DNA of 64,000 bases from Rhodocyclaceae bacterium (lineage in GTDB: Bacteria > Pseudomonadota > Gammaproteobacteria > Burkholderiales > CAIKXV01), in NCBI GenBank assembly GCA_020248265.1, contig JADCHX010000022.1:1-64000 (forward strand). Direction: 5' to 3'. Below are positions 47,634 to 56,392 of the stretch, in pieces (position 1 is the stretch's first letter; the number at the start of each line of letters is the position of its first letter). The notes under the pieces were generated by a model. It was not told where the DNA came from. It did no database searches and worked only from the letters and a program-made list of their open reading frames with translations. A program made the translations under genes and the position numbers.

Positions 47634-48797
47634 CTATAGCAGGGGCAGCGGCCCTGGGGCACGCTGCACGCTCCATGTGCTGTCGTCCATGTGCTGGCAG
47701 GAACCGAAGCGGTAGGACGGCGCAACGCCGGGCCATGCAAACCGGGCGTCGTAGAACCACGCACAGACCTGGCGCACGTCGGCACGATACTCGATATGAC
47801 TGAGCACGGTGTAGACGCTGAACCGGCGGAATCCGGCGAACTCCGGCCGGCTCCAGGCCGTGCGCGCGAACTCGGCCCGACCACCCTCGTCGCCAAAGCG
47901 GAATACCTGGATCCATCGGGCCTGCGCGGGCTCGGCATACGCTGCGCTCAGCCTCGCCAGCGCCGAGCGGGCAGACAGCGACTCGACGACGCTCGGGCCG
48001 CCCGGGATACCCGGGATGGCCGCGACATTCGTCGGCGTCTCGGGAACGCCGTCGCGCAGCTCGGCCGGGGCCGTCCCGAAGCGCGCGGACGGTCGTGGGC
48101 CGACCTTCAGCCAGGCGATGTCGAAGGCATCACCGTGGGCCACCAGCACCTGCCAGTTGCGTGGCGAGAATGGCTGCGGAAATGCATGGACATGCGCGTC
48201 ACCGGATGGAAAGCGTGACGCGATCGCTGCACCGGCGTCCAGTGCCTCCGCACGCCACTGCCAGAGCAGCACGAGATAGCCGGTCGTGGCCGCGAAAGCC
48301 GCGATGGCGGCCCGCCGCCCGAGCATCGGCCAGCGCCACGCGACCATCACGAAACCGGTCGCCAGGGCAATGACCCACAGGTCCAGCGGGAACAGCAGAG
48401 GAATCGCGTAACGGCTTTCGGCAACCGGATGCCAGGGCCGGATGCCGGACGCCGTGACCAGGTCAAGGCAGAGGTGGACCAGCAGCGCGGGCCCGGTGAC
48501 GAACAGGAACACCGGCCACTGCTCGGGCCGGCGGGCGATGCACGCGAACAGCGCAGCAAGCGCCAGCGCCAGCACCGGCAGCACCAGCACGGAATGCGTC
48601 CACAAGCCTGTGGACGCGAGGACGGCCTGAGGGTCACTGACGCGCGACAGGTACGCGAGGTCTGGCAACACGCCGGCCACAGCGCCGGCAGACAGCCACG
48701 ACGGACGGCCGACGGCGGCTGCCCTGGCGCGCACCGGTTCGACCGCCAGCGCGACCAGCAGTCCGGCCAGCAGATGGGTCAGCGGATCCAGGGGCAC
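47634..48797 (-). CDS. YdjM-type membrane-bound metal-dependent hydrolase
   Basis: A 387-residue protein with a DUF457/YdjM (COG1988) N-terminus: DPLTHLLAGLL, VLPDLAYLSR, THSVLVLP and VHLCLDL give the histidine/aspartate set of this membrane hydrolase group, related to phospholipase-C-like folds. About five helices occupy residues 1–190; the remaining ~195 residues are soluble and extra compared with the E. coli family. The start is GTG at 48797 with a guanine-rich leader. Its activity and partner are unknown. Confidence 0.8.
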   Translation of the reverse strand: MPLDPLTHLLAGLLVALAVEPVRARAAAVGRPSWLSAGAVAGVLPDLAYLSRVSDPQAVLASTGLWTHSVLVLPVLALALAALFACIARRPEQWPVFLFVTGPALLVHLCLDLVTASGIRPWHPVAESRYAIPLLFPLDLWVIALATGFVMVAWRWPMLGRRAAIAAFAATTGYLVLLWQWRAEALDAGAAIASRFPSGDAHVHAFPQPFSPRNWQVLVAHGDAFDIAWLKVGPRPSARFGTAPAELRDGVPETPTNVAAIPGIPGGPSVVESLSARSALARLSAAYAEPAQARWIQVFRFGDEGGRAEFARTAWSRPEFAGFRRFSVYTVLSHIEYRADVRQVCAWFYDARFAWPGVAPSYRFGSCQHMDDSTWSVQRAPGPLPLL

Positions 48798-48819
48798 TCG
48801 CCCCGCCCGACAAGGGCGT

Positions 48820-49683
48820 TCACCGCAGTTCCTCCACCCTTACCTGCACCCGTCGCTCTTCCGCGGTAGAAGACGTGGCACGGCCCAGCAGCACCGACTG
48901 ACGGTCGCCCGAGGTCCGCACCGTCCCGCCGAGATCGATCCATTCGCCCAGGCGACCGCGTGCGGTCGTGGAGAGCTGCTGCGTATCGACCGTCCCGGGT
49001 CCGGCACCCTGCGCGATCGACTGCCGCTGCGGCAGGATGTCGAGCATCACCTCGTCGCCGGACAGGCGCACGACGACCTGGAAGCCGGTGGACGCCTCAC
49101 GATACTCGACGGTGTCGATCGCCTGCAGGCCCGATGGCCCCCTTACGATCTGCCGTACCGGCACCGGGATCGACCGCCCAGCGTGGATCATGGCCGGCTG
49201 TCCTTCGAGAGCCTGCACCTGCTGCGTCGCCCGGTCGGTCCCGCTGCGTGTGGTGGAATAGGCCCGTACGCCTGCGGCCGCGCCGGGCGGCACGCTGCCC
49301 ACTGCGATGTCCGCCTGCCCCACCCCGGCGCGTACGCCGGCGACGACTCCATCGGAACCGGACGCCTGGTCGACATCCTGGCGGACGCTGATCAGAAGGC
49401 GACGCGGCATTGTGTCGATGCGCTCGAGCACCGCGCGGATCTCGGCCAGGTTCTGCGGTGTGGTGTGCACGATCAGCTGGTTCTGGATGCCGCTCACCGT
49501 GCCAGGCGCAGGCACCAGCGGGCGGATCAGCGGCACCATCTGGTCTGCCGTGCGGTAACGCAGCGGCAGGATGCCCATCACCAGCGACTGGGCCAGCGCC
49601 AGGGGTTGTAGGGCCAGCAGCAGCAGCAGCGCCAGGATGGCGTACTGGCTGGAAATGAGACGACCGTACCTGAGCTTTCTCAT
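48820..49683 (-). CDS. Exported protein with a secretin N-domain only
   Basis: A 287-residue protein with a signal peptide (about residues 10–33) and then a secretin short (NolW-like) domain: LPLRYRTADQMVPLIRPLV, NQLIVHTTPQNLAEIRAVLERID. The remainder is beta-rich and ends with RVQVRVEEL. The secretin beta-barrel that normally follows such domains is absent, and no secretion-system genes are near. AGGGAGGA lies five bases before the ATG at 49683. It may act as an outer-membrane or periplasmic accessory to a secretin encoded elsewhere. Confidence 0.75.
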   Translation of the reverse strand: MRKLRYGRLISSQYAILALLLLLALQPLALAQSLVMGILPLRYRTADQMVPLIRPLVPAPGTVSGIQNQLIVHTTPQNLAEIRAVLERIDTMPRRLLISVRQDVDQASGSDGVVAGVRAGVGQADIAVGSVPPGAAAGVRAYSTTRSGTDRATQQVQALEGQPAMIHAGRSIPVPVRQIVRGPSGLQAIDTVEYREASTGFQVVVRLSGDEVMLDILPQRQSIAQGAGPGTVDTQQLSTTARGRLGEWIDLGGTVRTSGDRQSVLLGRATSSTAEERRVQVRVEELR

Positions 49684-49914
49684 CGCATCCTCCCTGCCGT
49701 GCCGTATCGGGCGCGGCCTGAACAGAAGGCCCGGTTCATCGGGGGCGGAATTGCCATCGACGACAGGCTGTGGCATCCTGCGCCGCGTTCGGAAATGCAC
49801 GGAAGGCTGAACGGCAGGTGGGGGATGTCCCGGGGGCGCAAGTTCTATCCGATAGTGCCGTAAAAATCAGACTTCTGCTTGGTAATCAAGCATCTCTGAA
49901 AGGATCTTCAGAAC

Positions 49915-50538
49915 ATGCCTTATCTCCCCGCTCGATCCGCCAGGTCTGTTGCAGCACTGTCGACCGCCCTTGCCGCATCCCGATCGCTCGTACAGCGCAG
50001 CCTGATCCTTTCCATCGTCGCGGCCAGCGTCCTTCTGTCGCTGCAGGGTATCGACAGCGCGCGCGCGCAGGAATTGCGCCCTGATCCGATCGTCGCGGGC
50101 GGAACCGAACCAGCCGCTCCGTCGCCATCGGCCGTGCAGAGTCTCGCCGACCGCGCGCTGAACTCGGCACAGGAAATGGCCATGCAGGCCATGGGCATGA
50201 TCGGCATCCGCTATACCTTCGGGGGGCGCAGTCCCGATACAGGGTTCGATTGCAGCGGCCTGGTACGCTACGTTTTCGACCGGGTGACCGGACGATCGCT
50301 GCCGCACAATTCGTACGAAATGGCCCGGATGGGTACCAGCGTCGGCCAGGGGGAACTGGAACCCGGCGATCTCGTGTTCTTCAATACCCGCGGCAGGCGG
50401 TTCTCGCACGTCGGCATCTATGTCGGCGACGGACGATTCATCCATGCACCCAGCCGTGGCGGCCGGGTGCATATCGTGAACATGGGCGAGCGGTACTGGG
50501 TCAGCCGCTTCAACGGAGCGCGTCGGCTGGCGGGCTGA
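49915..50538 (+). CDS. NlpC/P60 family peptidoglycan endopeptidase (C40)
   Basis: A 207-residue exported cell-wall hydrolase. The signal lies in residues 20–51, followed by a proline/alanine linker and the NlpC/P60 domain with the catalytic cysteine in FDCSGLVRYVF, histidine in SHVGIYVG and the third polar residue in IHAPSRGG. Such enzymes cut the D-glutamyl–meso-DAP bond. The ATG at 49915 follows AAAGGA with wide spacing. The last 29 bases overlap the patatin gene tail to tail. Confidence 0.9.
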   Translation: MPYLPARSARSVAALSTALAASRSLVQRSLILSIVAASVLLSLQGIDSARAQELRPDPIVAGGTEPAAPSPSAVQSLADRALNSAQEMAMQAMGMIGIRYTFGGRSPDTGFDCSGLVRYVFDRVTGRSLPHNSYEMARMGTSVGQGELEPGDLVFFNTRGRRFSHVGIYVGDGRFIHAPSRGGRVHIVNMGERYWVSRFNGARRLAG

Positions 50539-51511
50539 GCCGCCGGGTGGCTGCCTCGATCCGGCGCCGGATCTCCGGCAGGGCGGAACGGGCGGCACGC
50601 TGCCCCTGCTCGATTGCCAGTTGCCGGCTTTCGAAATCGGTGGCGGAGATCTGCCCGATCGCGGGACGTATCACCACGTCAGCCTCGGCCAGTTCGGAAG
50701 CGCCCAGCGCGCGTCCCATGATCGTGAACGCCTGCAGCAGGATATCGATCGAACCGGCGATCCTGGAGTACTGCGGCTGGCTGGATATGTCGACCGCAAT
50801 CACCAGTTCCGCGCCGAGAGCACGCGCAGCCCTGACCGGGATGGGATGGGTAAGGCCACCGTCCACCATCTGCCGGTCGCCGATCAGGACCGGACGGAAT
50901 ACTCCGGGTACCGCGCTCGACGCCCGCACCGACAGGCCGGTGTCGCCCCGGCGGTAGACGATACCCTCGCCGGACTGCAGGTCGGTGGCTACCGCGGCAA
51001 ATGGAATGTTCAGCTTCTCGATCGGCCGGTCCTGCACCGCCCGGTTGATGAACGACTGGAGGCGCTCGCCGCGCACGAAGCCGCGGTCGGGCAGCGCAAG
51101 ATCGCGTACGTCCGCTTCCGCCAATTGCCTGGCGATGCGCAGCAGGTCGGCCGATCGATAGCCGGCCGCGTAGATCGCGCCGACGACCGCACCGGCGCTG
51201 GTGCCCGTCACATAGTCGGGCACGATACCGGCCTGCTCGAGGGCCATGATCACGCCGACATGGGCGAAGCCGCGCGCCGCCCCGCCGCCCAGCGCGAGCC
51301 CGATCCGCGGCGCCGTGGCGACCGGTTCGGGTCGAGGCTGCTGTGGCAACCCGCCCGGCGGGCGCATGGCTGGTGCCACCGACGGGCCCGATACGGCAGC
51401 GTCCTGCGTCGGCGCAGGCGGACGATATGCACACCCGGTCGCCAGCAGACAGAGCGCCACGACGCAGGCGGAACACCGCCAGAACAGCCTTCCAATGCGA
51501 ATATTTATCAT
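50510..51511 (-). CDS. Patatin-like phospholipase lipoprotein (RssA type)
   Basis: A 333-residue patatin-domain protein. A lipobox (LLATGC) after a short signal predicts a lipid-anchored protein, followed by a proline-rich spacer and the patatin domain: GGGAARGFAHVG, nucleophile GTSAGA, and DGGL holding the catalytic aspartate. It resembles RssA/NTE-type phospholipases. The start ATG at 51511 overlaps the edge of the fbpA promoter on the other strand, so the two could be co-regulated by iron, but this is only inference. Confidence 0.9.
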   Translation of the reverse strand: MINIRIGRLFWRCSACVVALCLLATGCAYRPPAPTQDAAVSGPSVAPAMRPPGGLPQQPRPEPVATAPRIGLALGGGAARGFAHVGVIMALEQAGIVPDYVTGTSAGAVVGAIYAAGYRSADLLRIARQLAEADVRDLALPDRGFVRGERLQSFINRAVQDRPIEKLNIPFAAVATDLQSGEGIVYRRGDTGLSVRASSAVPGVFRPVLIGDRQMVDGGLTHPIPVRAARALGAELVIAVDISSQPQYSRIAGSIDILLQAFTIMGRALGASELAEADVVIRPAIGQISATDFESRQLAIEQGQRAARSALPEIRRRIEAATRRLSPPADALR

Positions 51512-51540
51512 TTACAAACGAGAATTCTTCTTGTTAAGAT
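51511..51540 (+). promoter_or_regulatory. fbpA promoter with Fur-box-like operator in the spacer
   Basis: TTTACA (51511–51516) and TAAGAT (51535–51540) form a sigma-70 promoter with an 18-base spacer. The spacer holds a 19-base site (51517–51535) matching the Fur pattern AATGAGAATTATTCTCATT at 15 of 19 positions, with near-dyad symmetry. A repressor there would block RNA polymerase, as Fur does when iron is plentiful. Confidence 0.6.
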
Positions 51541-51615
51541 CCTGTCGTCCAGGCATCTGACCGACGCTGTTTCGCCCCTGCGTAGACCCGTCCACAGCCC
51601 GAGATCGAAAACGCC

Positions 51616-52674
51616 ATGCAAGACAACTCACTCTACCGCCTGCTGACGATGCCTCTGGCAGGCGCCCTCTGCGCGGCAGCGGTCGTCCTGGCCACGGCGC
51701 CCGCCGCGGCCCAGACCGACAAGGTCCTGAACCTCTACACGGCTCGCCATTATCAGACAGACGAGGCGCTCTACACGGGCTTCACGCGCAAGACCGGGAT
51801 CAAGATCAACCGCATCGAGGCGGGCGAGGATGCGCTGCTGGAACGCGTGCGCAGCGAGGGCCGCAACAGCCCGGCCGATGTGTTCATCACGGTGGACGCC
51901 GGGCGCCTGTGGCGCGCCGAACAGCTCGATCTGTTCCAGCCACTGGATTCGCCGGTGCTCAATGCGCGGATTCCCGCCCAGTTGCGCACGCCCGCAGCAA
52001 CCTGGTTCGGATTCTCGACGCGGGCACGCGTGATCGCATACAACCGCAAGACGGTACGACCGGAAGAGGTCGCGAACTACGAGGATCTCGCACATCCCCG
52101 GTTCAAGGGTCGACTCTGCATCCGTGCCAGCAACCACGTCTACAACCTGTCGCTGATGGCCTCCATGATCGAACGCCTGGGCGAGGCGAAGGCCGAGGAA
52201 TGGGCCCGCGGCGTGGTCGCCAACCTCGCCCGCCCGCCGCGCGGCGGGGATACCGACCAGTTGCTCGGTGTCGGCGCCGGGGAATGCGATATCGCGGTGG
52301 TCAACACGTACTACTATGTGCGGCTGATGAAATCGGCCCGTCCGCAGGACCGACAACTGATCGAACGGGTCGCCGTGTCGTTCCCGAACCAGGCATCTTC
52401 CGGTACACATGTAAACGTATCGGGCGCGGGAATGCTTCGTACCGCACCGAACCCGTCGGCCGCCCGGCTTTTCCTCGAATACCTCGCCAGCGATGAAGCG
52501 CAGATCTATTTCGCAGACGGCAACAACGAGTGGCCGGTGGTCTCTTCCGCCATCGCCCGGAATCCGGAGCTTGCCTCGCTCGGCAAGTTCAAGGCGGAGT
52601 CGTTCAACATCGGCGTGCTCGGCCGTAACCAGGCCCTGGCCCAGAAGATCCTCGACCGTGTCGGCTGGAAGTAG
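51616..52674 (+). CDS. fbpA: Ferric iron ABC transporter periplasmic binding protein
   Basis: A 352-residue iron(III)-binding receptor of the FbpA/FutA/AfuA type. The signal peptide ends at about residue 33 (AAAQ). The typical LNLYTARHYQTDEALY start and the iron-ligand tyrosine pair in NTYYYV (Y232–Y234) are present. It feeds the permease and ATPase encoded about 1 and 2.5 kb downstream. The ATG at 51616 lies about 70 bases after the predicted promoter. Confidence 0.94.
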   Translation: MQDNSLYRLLTMPLAGALCAAAVVLATAPAAAQTDKVLNLYTARHYQTDEALYTGFTRKTGIKINRIEAGEDALLERVRSEGRNSPADVFITVDAGRLWRAEQLDLFQPLDSPVLNARIPAQLRTPAATWFGFSTRARVIAYNRKTVRPEEVANYEDLAHPRFKGRLCIRASNHVYNLSLMASMIERLGEAKAEEWARGVVANLARPPRGGDTDQLLGVGAGECDIAVVNTYYYVRLMKSARPQDRQLIERVAVSFPNQASSGTHVNVSGAGMLRTAPNPSAARLFLEYLASDEAQIYFADGNNEWPVVSSAIARNPELASLGKFKAESFNIGVLGRNQALAQKILDRVGWK

Positions 52675-52692
52675 CCTGGCCGTCCTGCGGCA

Positions 52693-53454
52693 GTGACTGC
52701 GACCGGTCGCGGCGCCGCCCGGCCACGGCGCCGCGCCCTGCTCTGGGCGGCCGGCCTCGTCCTGCCAGCCTGCGTCGGCGCGATCGCCCCGAGAGCCGGC
52801 GCAGCGCGCGTACATTCAGCGACGGCGGCCGGCGACACGACGACGGGTCCTGCTGGCGCGCCGGCCCGCGCCCCCGAGATGATGGGGCTGGCGCTCGGCA
52901 TGCCGATCGAAGCCGCAATCCGGATCGTCCAGTCGAATGCGCCAGCGGGCTACGTGACACTGCCGCCACTTCGCCGCGATCCGGTCAGCATCGTGCGCAT
53001 CGAGGTGCCGTCGGCACTGGCCGCCCCAGCGGCTGAGGTCGCGAAGGACTCGAACTTCTACATCATGCTAAACAGCGCGCCCCGTATCCTGAAAACCCAG
53101 TCCTCGCGCTCCAGCCACGTGCCGTTCGTGACCCTGGTGGCCGGGGACCGCGACCGCCGGCTGGTACGGATCGTGTTCGAGCCAGCCTTCGTCCACTGGC
53201 CCGATGGTTACGATGCGGGCCGTCGCACTGCATGGAGCCTGGCCGAACTGCTGCGTGAACGCCATGGCGTCGACGTCGAACTGACGCCGGGTGACGCCGG
53301 GCGCCGCCCCCCTGCGGGAACCGGCAGCATCAGCCAGGCCACCGGCGCGCAGTCCGGCTGGGTGTTGCGGGTGAACGCCGCCCGCAGGTCGATCGTGCTG
53401 TCCGACGTCAGGCAGTTGCCGGACGCGATTGCGACCCGGCTGCAACTGGACTGA
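52693..53454 (+). CDS. Exported protein of unknown function in the ferric-uptake locus
   Basis: A 253-residue protein with an arginine-rich n-region and hydrophobic core (PRRRALLWAAGLVLPA), which may be a Tat or Sec signal. The mature part begins with MMGLALGMPIEAA and has no recognised family. The start is GTG at 52693, 18 bases after the fbpA stop, so it probably belongs to the fbpA transcript. Its last 47 bases overlap fbpB on the opposite strand. Function is unknown; an iron-related periplasmic role is only suggested by position. Confidence 0.7.
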   Translation: MTATGRGAARPRRRALLWAAGLVLPACVGAIAPRAGAARVHSATAAGDTTTGPAGAPARAPEMMGLALGMPIEAAIRIVQSNAPAGYVTLPPLRRDPVSIVRIEVPSALAAPAAEVAKDSNFYIMLNSAPRILKTQSSRSSHVPFVTLVAGDRDRRLVRIVFEPAFVHWPDGYDAGRRTAWSLAELLRERHGVDVELTPGDAGRRPPAGTGSISQATGAQSGWVLRVNAARRSIVLSDVRQLPDAIATRLQLD

Positions 53455-55090
53455 TCGGGGCGATGCGGATGCGCATCGTGCGGGTCAGCAGCATCACCGG
53501 CAGCATGCCGACCGCCACGATGACCAGCGAGGCGACTGCCGCCTGCCCCAGCCTTTCATCCGAGGCGAAGGTGTAAGCCTGTGTAGCCAGCGTGTCGAAG
53601 TTGAACGGGCGTATCACCAGTGTCGCCGGCAGTTCCTTCATCACGTCGACGAACACCAACAGCGCGGCGGTGAGCACGCTGGTCCACATCAGCGGCCGAT
53701 GCACCCGCCACAGCGTGGCCCCAGCTCCGAATCCGAGCGACCGCGCGGCATCGTCCATCGAGCGCGTGATCTTGCCCAGTCCCGCGTCGATGGCCTCCTG
53801 GGCCACGCCGAGGAAGCGAACCAGGTACGCATAGACCAATGCCGCGACCGTTCCGGTGAACAGAAGGCCGGTGGCGATACCGAACCGGTCGCGCATCAGG
53901 GCGTCGAGCCAGTTGTCGAGCGTCGCAAGCGGGATCAGGATGCCGACCGCGATCACCGCGCCGGGCACCGCATAGCCGAGCCCGACCACGCGGTTCGCCG
54001 CCAGGGTGAGCCGGCTGCGATGCAGGCGCAATGCGTACGCGAGGCTGGTTGCGATCGTGACCGCCAGCACGGCCGTGATTCCGGACAGCGTGAAGCTGTT
54101 GAACGCCAGGTGCGCGTACAGTTCGAACGAATGGTCGGCACGGGCATCGATCGCCAGGTGCAGCAGGGTCGCGGCGGGCAGCAGGAAACCGATGCTCACC
54201 GGCACCAGGCAGGCGGCGATGGCGAGCACTGCTGCGCCCCCGGACAGGCGCAACGCCATCACCGGCCGGCTCCGGCTGCCGACCGTCGCGTAGCTCGCGC
54301 GGCCCCGGGTCGATCGTTCGACCAGCAGCACGACCAGCACGAACGACAGCAGCGCGCATGCGAGCTGTGCGGCCGCCAGCCGGTCGCCCAGCGAAAGCCA
54401 CGCGCGATAGATGCCGGTCGTGAATGTCTGCACGGAGAAGTACGACACGGTCCCGTAATCGGCCAGCGTCTCCATCGCAGTGAGCGCAACGCCGCCGGCG
54501 ATCGCCGGCCGCGCCAGCGGCAGCGACAGCCGGAAGAACGTGGCCCAGGGACCGAAGCCGAGGCTGCGGCTCACCTCGAGCACGCTGGCCGAGCGTTCGG
54601 CAAACGCGGTGCGAGCGAGCAGGTAGACATAGGGATACAGCACGAACACGAACATCGCGGCGGCACCACCCAGCGAACGGATCTCGGGAAACCAGTAGTC
54701 CTGCCGTCCCCATCCGAAGGTCTCGCGCAGCAGGGTCTGCACGGGCCCGGTGAACTGGAGCAGGTCGGTGTACGCGTAGGCCATAACGTAGGCCGGCATC
54801 GCGAGCGGGAGCACCAGCAACCATTCGAACAGGCGCCGGCCCGGAAAATCGAGCATCGTCACCAGCCACGCCGTGCCTACCCCGATCGCCGCGACGCCAA
54901 TGCCGACCGCGACCAGCAGCGCCAGCGTGTTCACGACGTAGTCGACCAGCACCGTGTCGATCAGGTGCCGCCACACGCCGGCGGTACCGCTGGCGGACAG
55001 GCTGGACACGACCGACAGCACGGGTATCGAGGCAACCAGCGCAAGCAGCAGGGCAAGCAGGACCAGCGGTGACTTCAGCGCGCGCGGCAT
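53408..55090 (-). CDS. fbpB: Ferric iron ABC transporter permease
   Basis: A 560-residue permease with two fused halves of about six helices each, the FbpB arrangement. Each half carries the conserved loop that contacts the ATPase, seen as EVSRSLGFGPWATFFRLSLP in the first and DAARSLGFGAGATLWRVHRP in the second. The ATG at 55090 starts the first helix; a TTG at 55138 would add a basic leader. It is transcribed away from fbpC across a 132-base intergenic region and toward the unknown exported gene. Confidence 0.93.
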   Translation of the reverse strand: MPRALKSPLVLLALLLALVASIPVLSVVSSLSASGTAGVWRHLIDTVLVDYVVNTLALLVAVGIGVAAIGVGTAWLVTMLDFPGRRLFEWLLVLPLAMPAYVMAYAYTDLLQFTGPVQTLLRETFGWGRQDYWFPEIRSLGGAAAMFVFVLYPYVYLLARTAFAERSASVLEVSRSLGFGPWATFFRLSLPLARPAIAGGVALTAMETLADYGTVSYFSVQTFTTGIYRAWLSLGDRLAAAQLACALLSFVLVVLLVERSTRGRASYATVGSRSRPVMALRLSGGAAVLAIAACLVPVSIGFLLPAATLLHLAIDARADHSFELYAHLAFNSFTLSGITAVLAVTIATSLAYALRLHRSRLTLAANRVVGLGYAVPGAVIAVGILIPLATLDNWLDALMRDRFGIATGLLFTGTVAALVYAYLVRFLGVAQEAIDAGLGKITRSMDDAARSLGFGAGATLWRVHRPLMWTSVLTAALLVFVDVMKELPATLVIRPFNFDTLATQAYTFASDERLGQAAVASLVIVAVGMLPVMLLTRTMRIRIAPISPVAAGSQSRPATA

Positions 55091-55173
55091 CGGTGCGGCG
55101 GCCCGCCGATTGCAGCTGGCTGCGCGGCGGGGCGGCAAGTGGTTACTGGACGCGGATTCTGCCCCAGCTCGGC

Positions 55174-55200
55174 TATAATGAAAAGCGAATCGTTCTCATT
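55174..55200 (+). promoter_or_regulatory. fbpC promoter -10 with Fur-box-like operator
   Basis: TATAAT (55174–55179) is a perfect -10. Starting three bases later, 55182–55200 matches the Fur pattern AATGAGAATTATTCTCATT at 15 of 19 positions, covering the expected transcription start. This mirrors the fbpA site and supports iron repression of both units. The -35 is weak. Confidence 0.6.
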
Positions 55201-55222
55201 CAAACTTGGTCATTGCCACCTG

Positions 55223-56392
55223 ATGGATCCCGTCCTCCGCCTCGACAAGGTCAGCCATGCCTACGGCGCCGTCGGTGTGTTCGACGACCTGTCGTTCTCG
55301 CTCGCGCGAGGTCAGATCGGTTGCCTGCTCGGCGCCAGCGGCTGCGGCAAGACCACGGTCCTGCGCTGCATCGCGGGGTTCGAGCCGGTGGCGGCCGGGC
55401 GGATCCTGATCAACGGCATCGAGGTGGCCAGTGCCGGGCGCCAGGTGCCGCCCGAGAAACGCCAGGTCGGCATGGTATTCCAGGACTATGCGCTGTTCCC
55501 GCACCTGACGGTCGCCGGCAACATCGGCTTCGGGCTGCGCACGATGACGGCCGCGCAGCGAGCGGCACGCGTTGCGGAACTGCTGGAGGTGATCGGCCTC
55601 GCAGACTCCGGTGGGCGCTTCCCGCATGAACTGTCGGGCGGCCAGCAACAGCGGGTGGCGCTAGCCCGGGCCCTCGCCCCGCGGCCGGAACTGCTGCTCC
55701 TGGACGAACCGTTCTCCAACCTCGATGTCGAGATGCGCGAGCGGCTCGGCCAGGAGGTTCGCGAGATCCTCAAGCAGCAGGGAACGACCGCGATACTCGT
55801 CACCCACGACCAGTCCGAAGCTTTCGCAGTGGCAGACGAGATCGGCATCCTGCACCACGGTCGCCTCGCGCAATGGGACACTCCGTACAACCTGTACCAT
55901 CGACCCGCCAACCACGTGGTAGCCGATTTCATCGGCAAGGGCGTGTTCCTGCCGGGCACGGTGCTCGAAGACCACCGGATCGACATCGGCATCGGCAAGC
56001 TCACCGGCGACCTGCCGAGTGAATGCGGCAAGGGCTGCGCGGGCTGCGTGAACGACTGCGACGTCGAAGTGCTGCTACGGCCCGATGACATCGTGCACGA
56101 CGACGCCAGCCCGCTGAAGGCCCGCGTCGTCCACAAGGCGTTCAGGGGCGCGGACATCCTCTATACGCTGGCGCTGCCGGACGGGCGCGAGGCACTGTCG
56201 GTCGTGCCCAGCCACCACGACCATGCCATCGGCGAGCAGATCGGCATCCGGGTGGAGGCCGATCATGTGATCGTGTTCCGGCGCGAGGCACGCGACCGCG
56301 GGTCGTCCCAGCCTCGCACCATCGATTCGAGCGGACCGCGCCCCGCCCGGGCGAGCCAGACCGGGGCGAGCAGCACGGCGGCACCCCAGTAG
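55223..56392 (+). CDS. fbpC: Ferric iron ABC transporter ATPase
   Basis: A 389-residue ABC ATPase of the FbpC/AfuC group. Walker A GASGCGKTT, the Q-loop VFQDYALFPH, signature LSGGQQQRV and Walker B LLLLDEP are intact; the C-terminal regulatory domain includes LLRPDDIVHDD. That domain holds an unusual cysteine cluster C-x3-C-x2-C-x3-C (C268–C279) that could bind metal or an Fe–S cluster. The ATG at 55223 starts the ATPase core; an earlier ATG lies inside the Fur box. The last ~43 residues are disordered and overlap the DUF418 gene by 130 bases. Confidence 0.93.
   Translation: MDPVLRLDKVSHAYGAVGVFDDLSFSLARGQIGCLLGASGCGKTTVLRCIAGFEPVAAGRILINGIEVASAGRQVPPEKRQVGMVFQDYALFPHLTVAGNIGFGLRTMTAAQRAARVAELLEVIGLADSGGRFPHELSGGQQQRVALARALAPRPELLLLDEPFSNLDVEMRERLGQEVREILKQQGTTAILVTHDQSEAFAVADEIGILHHGRLAQWDTPYNLYHRPANHVVADFIGKGVFLPGTVLEDHRIDIGIGKLTGDLPSECGKGCAGCVNDCDVEVLLRPDDIVHDDASPLKARVVHKAFRGADILYTLALPDGREALSVVPSHHDHAIGEQIGIRVEADHVIVFRREARDRGSSQPRTIDSSGPRPARASQTGASSTAAPQ

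Noticed and set aside
55178-55222. Upstream in-frame ATG for fbpC at 55178
   Set aside because: It lies within the -10/Fur-box region, where translation could not start on the predicted transcript.
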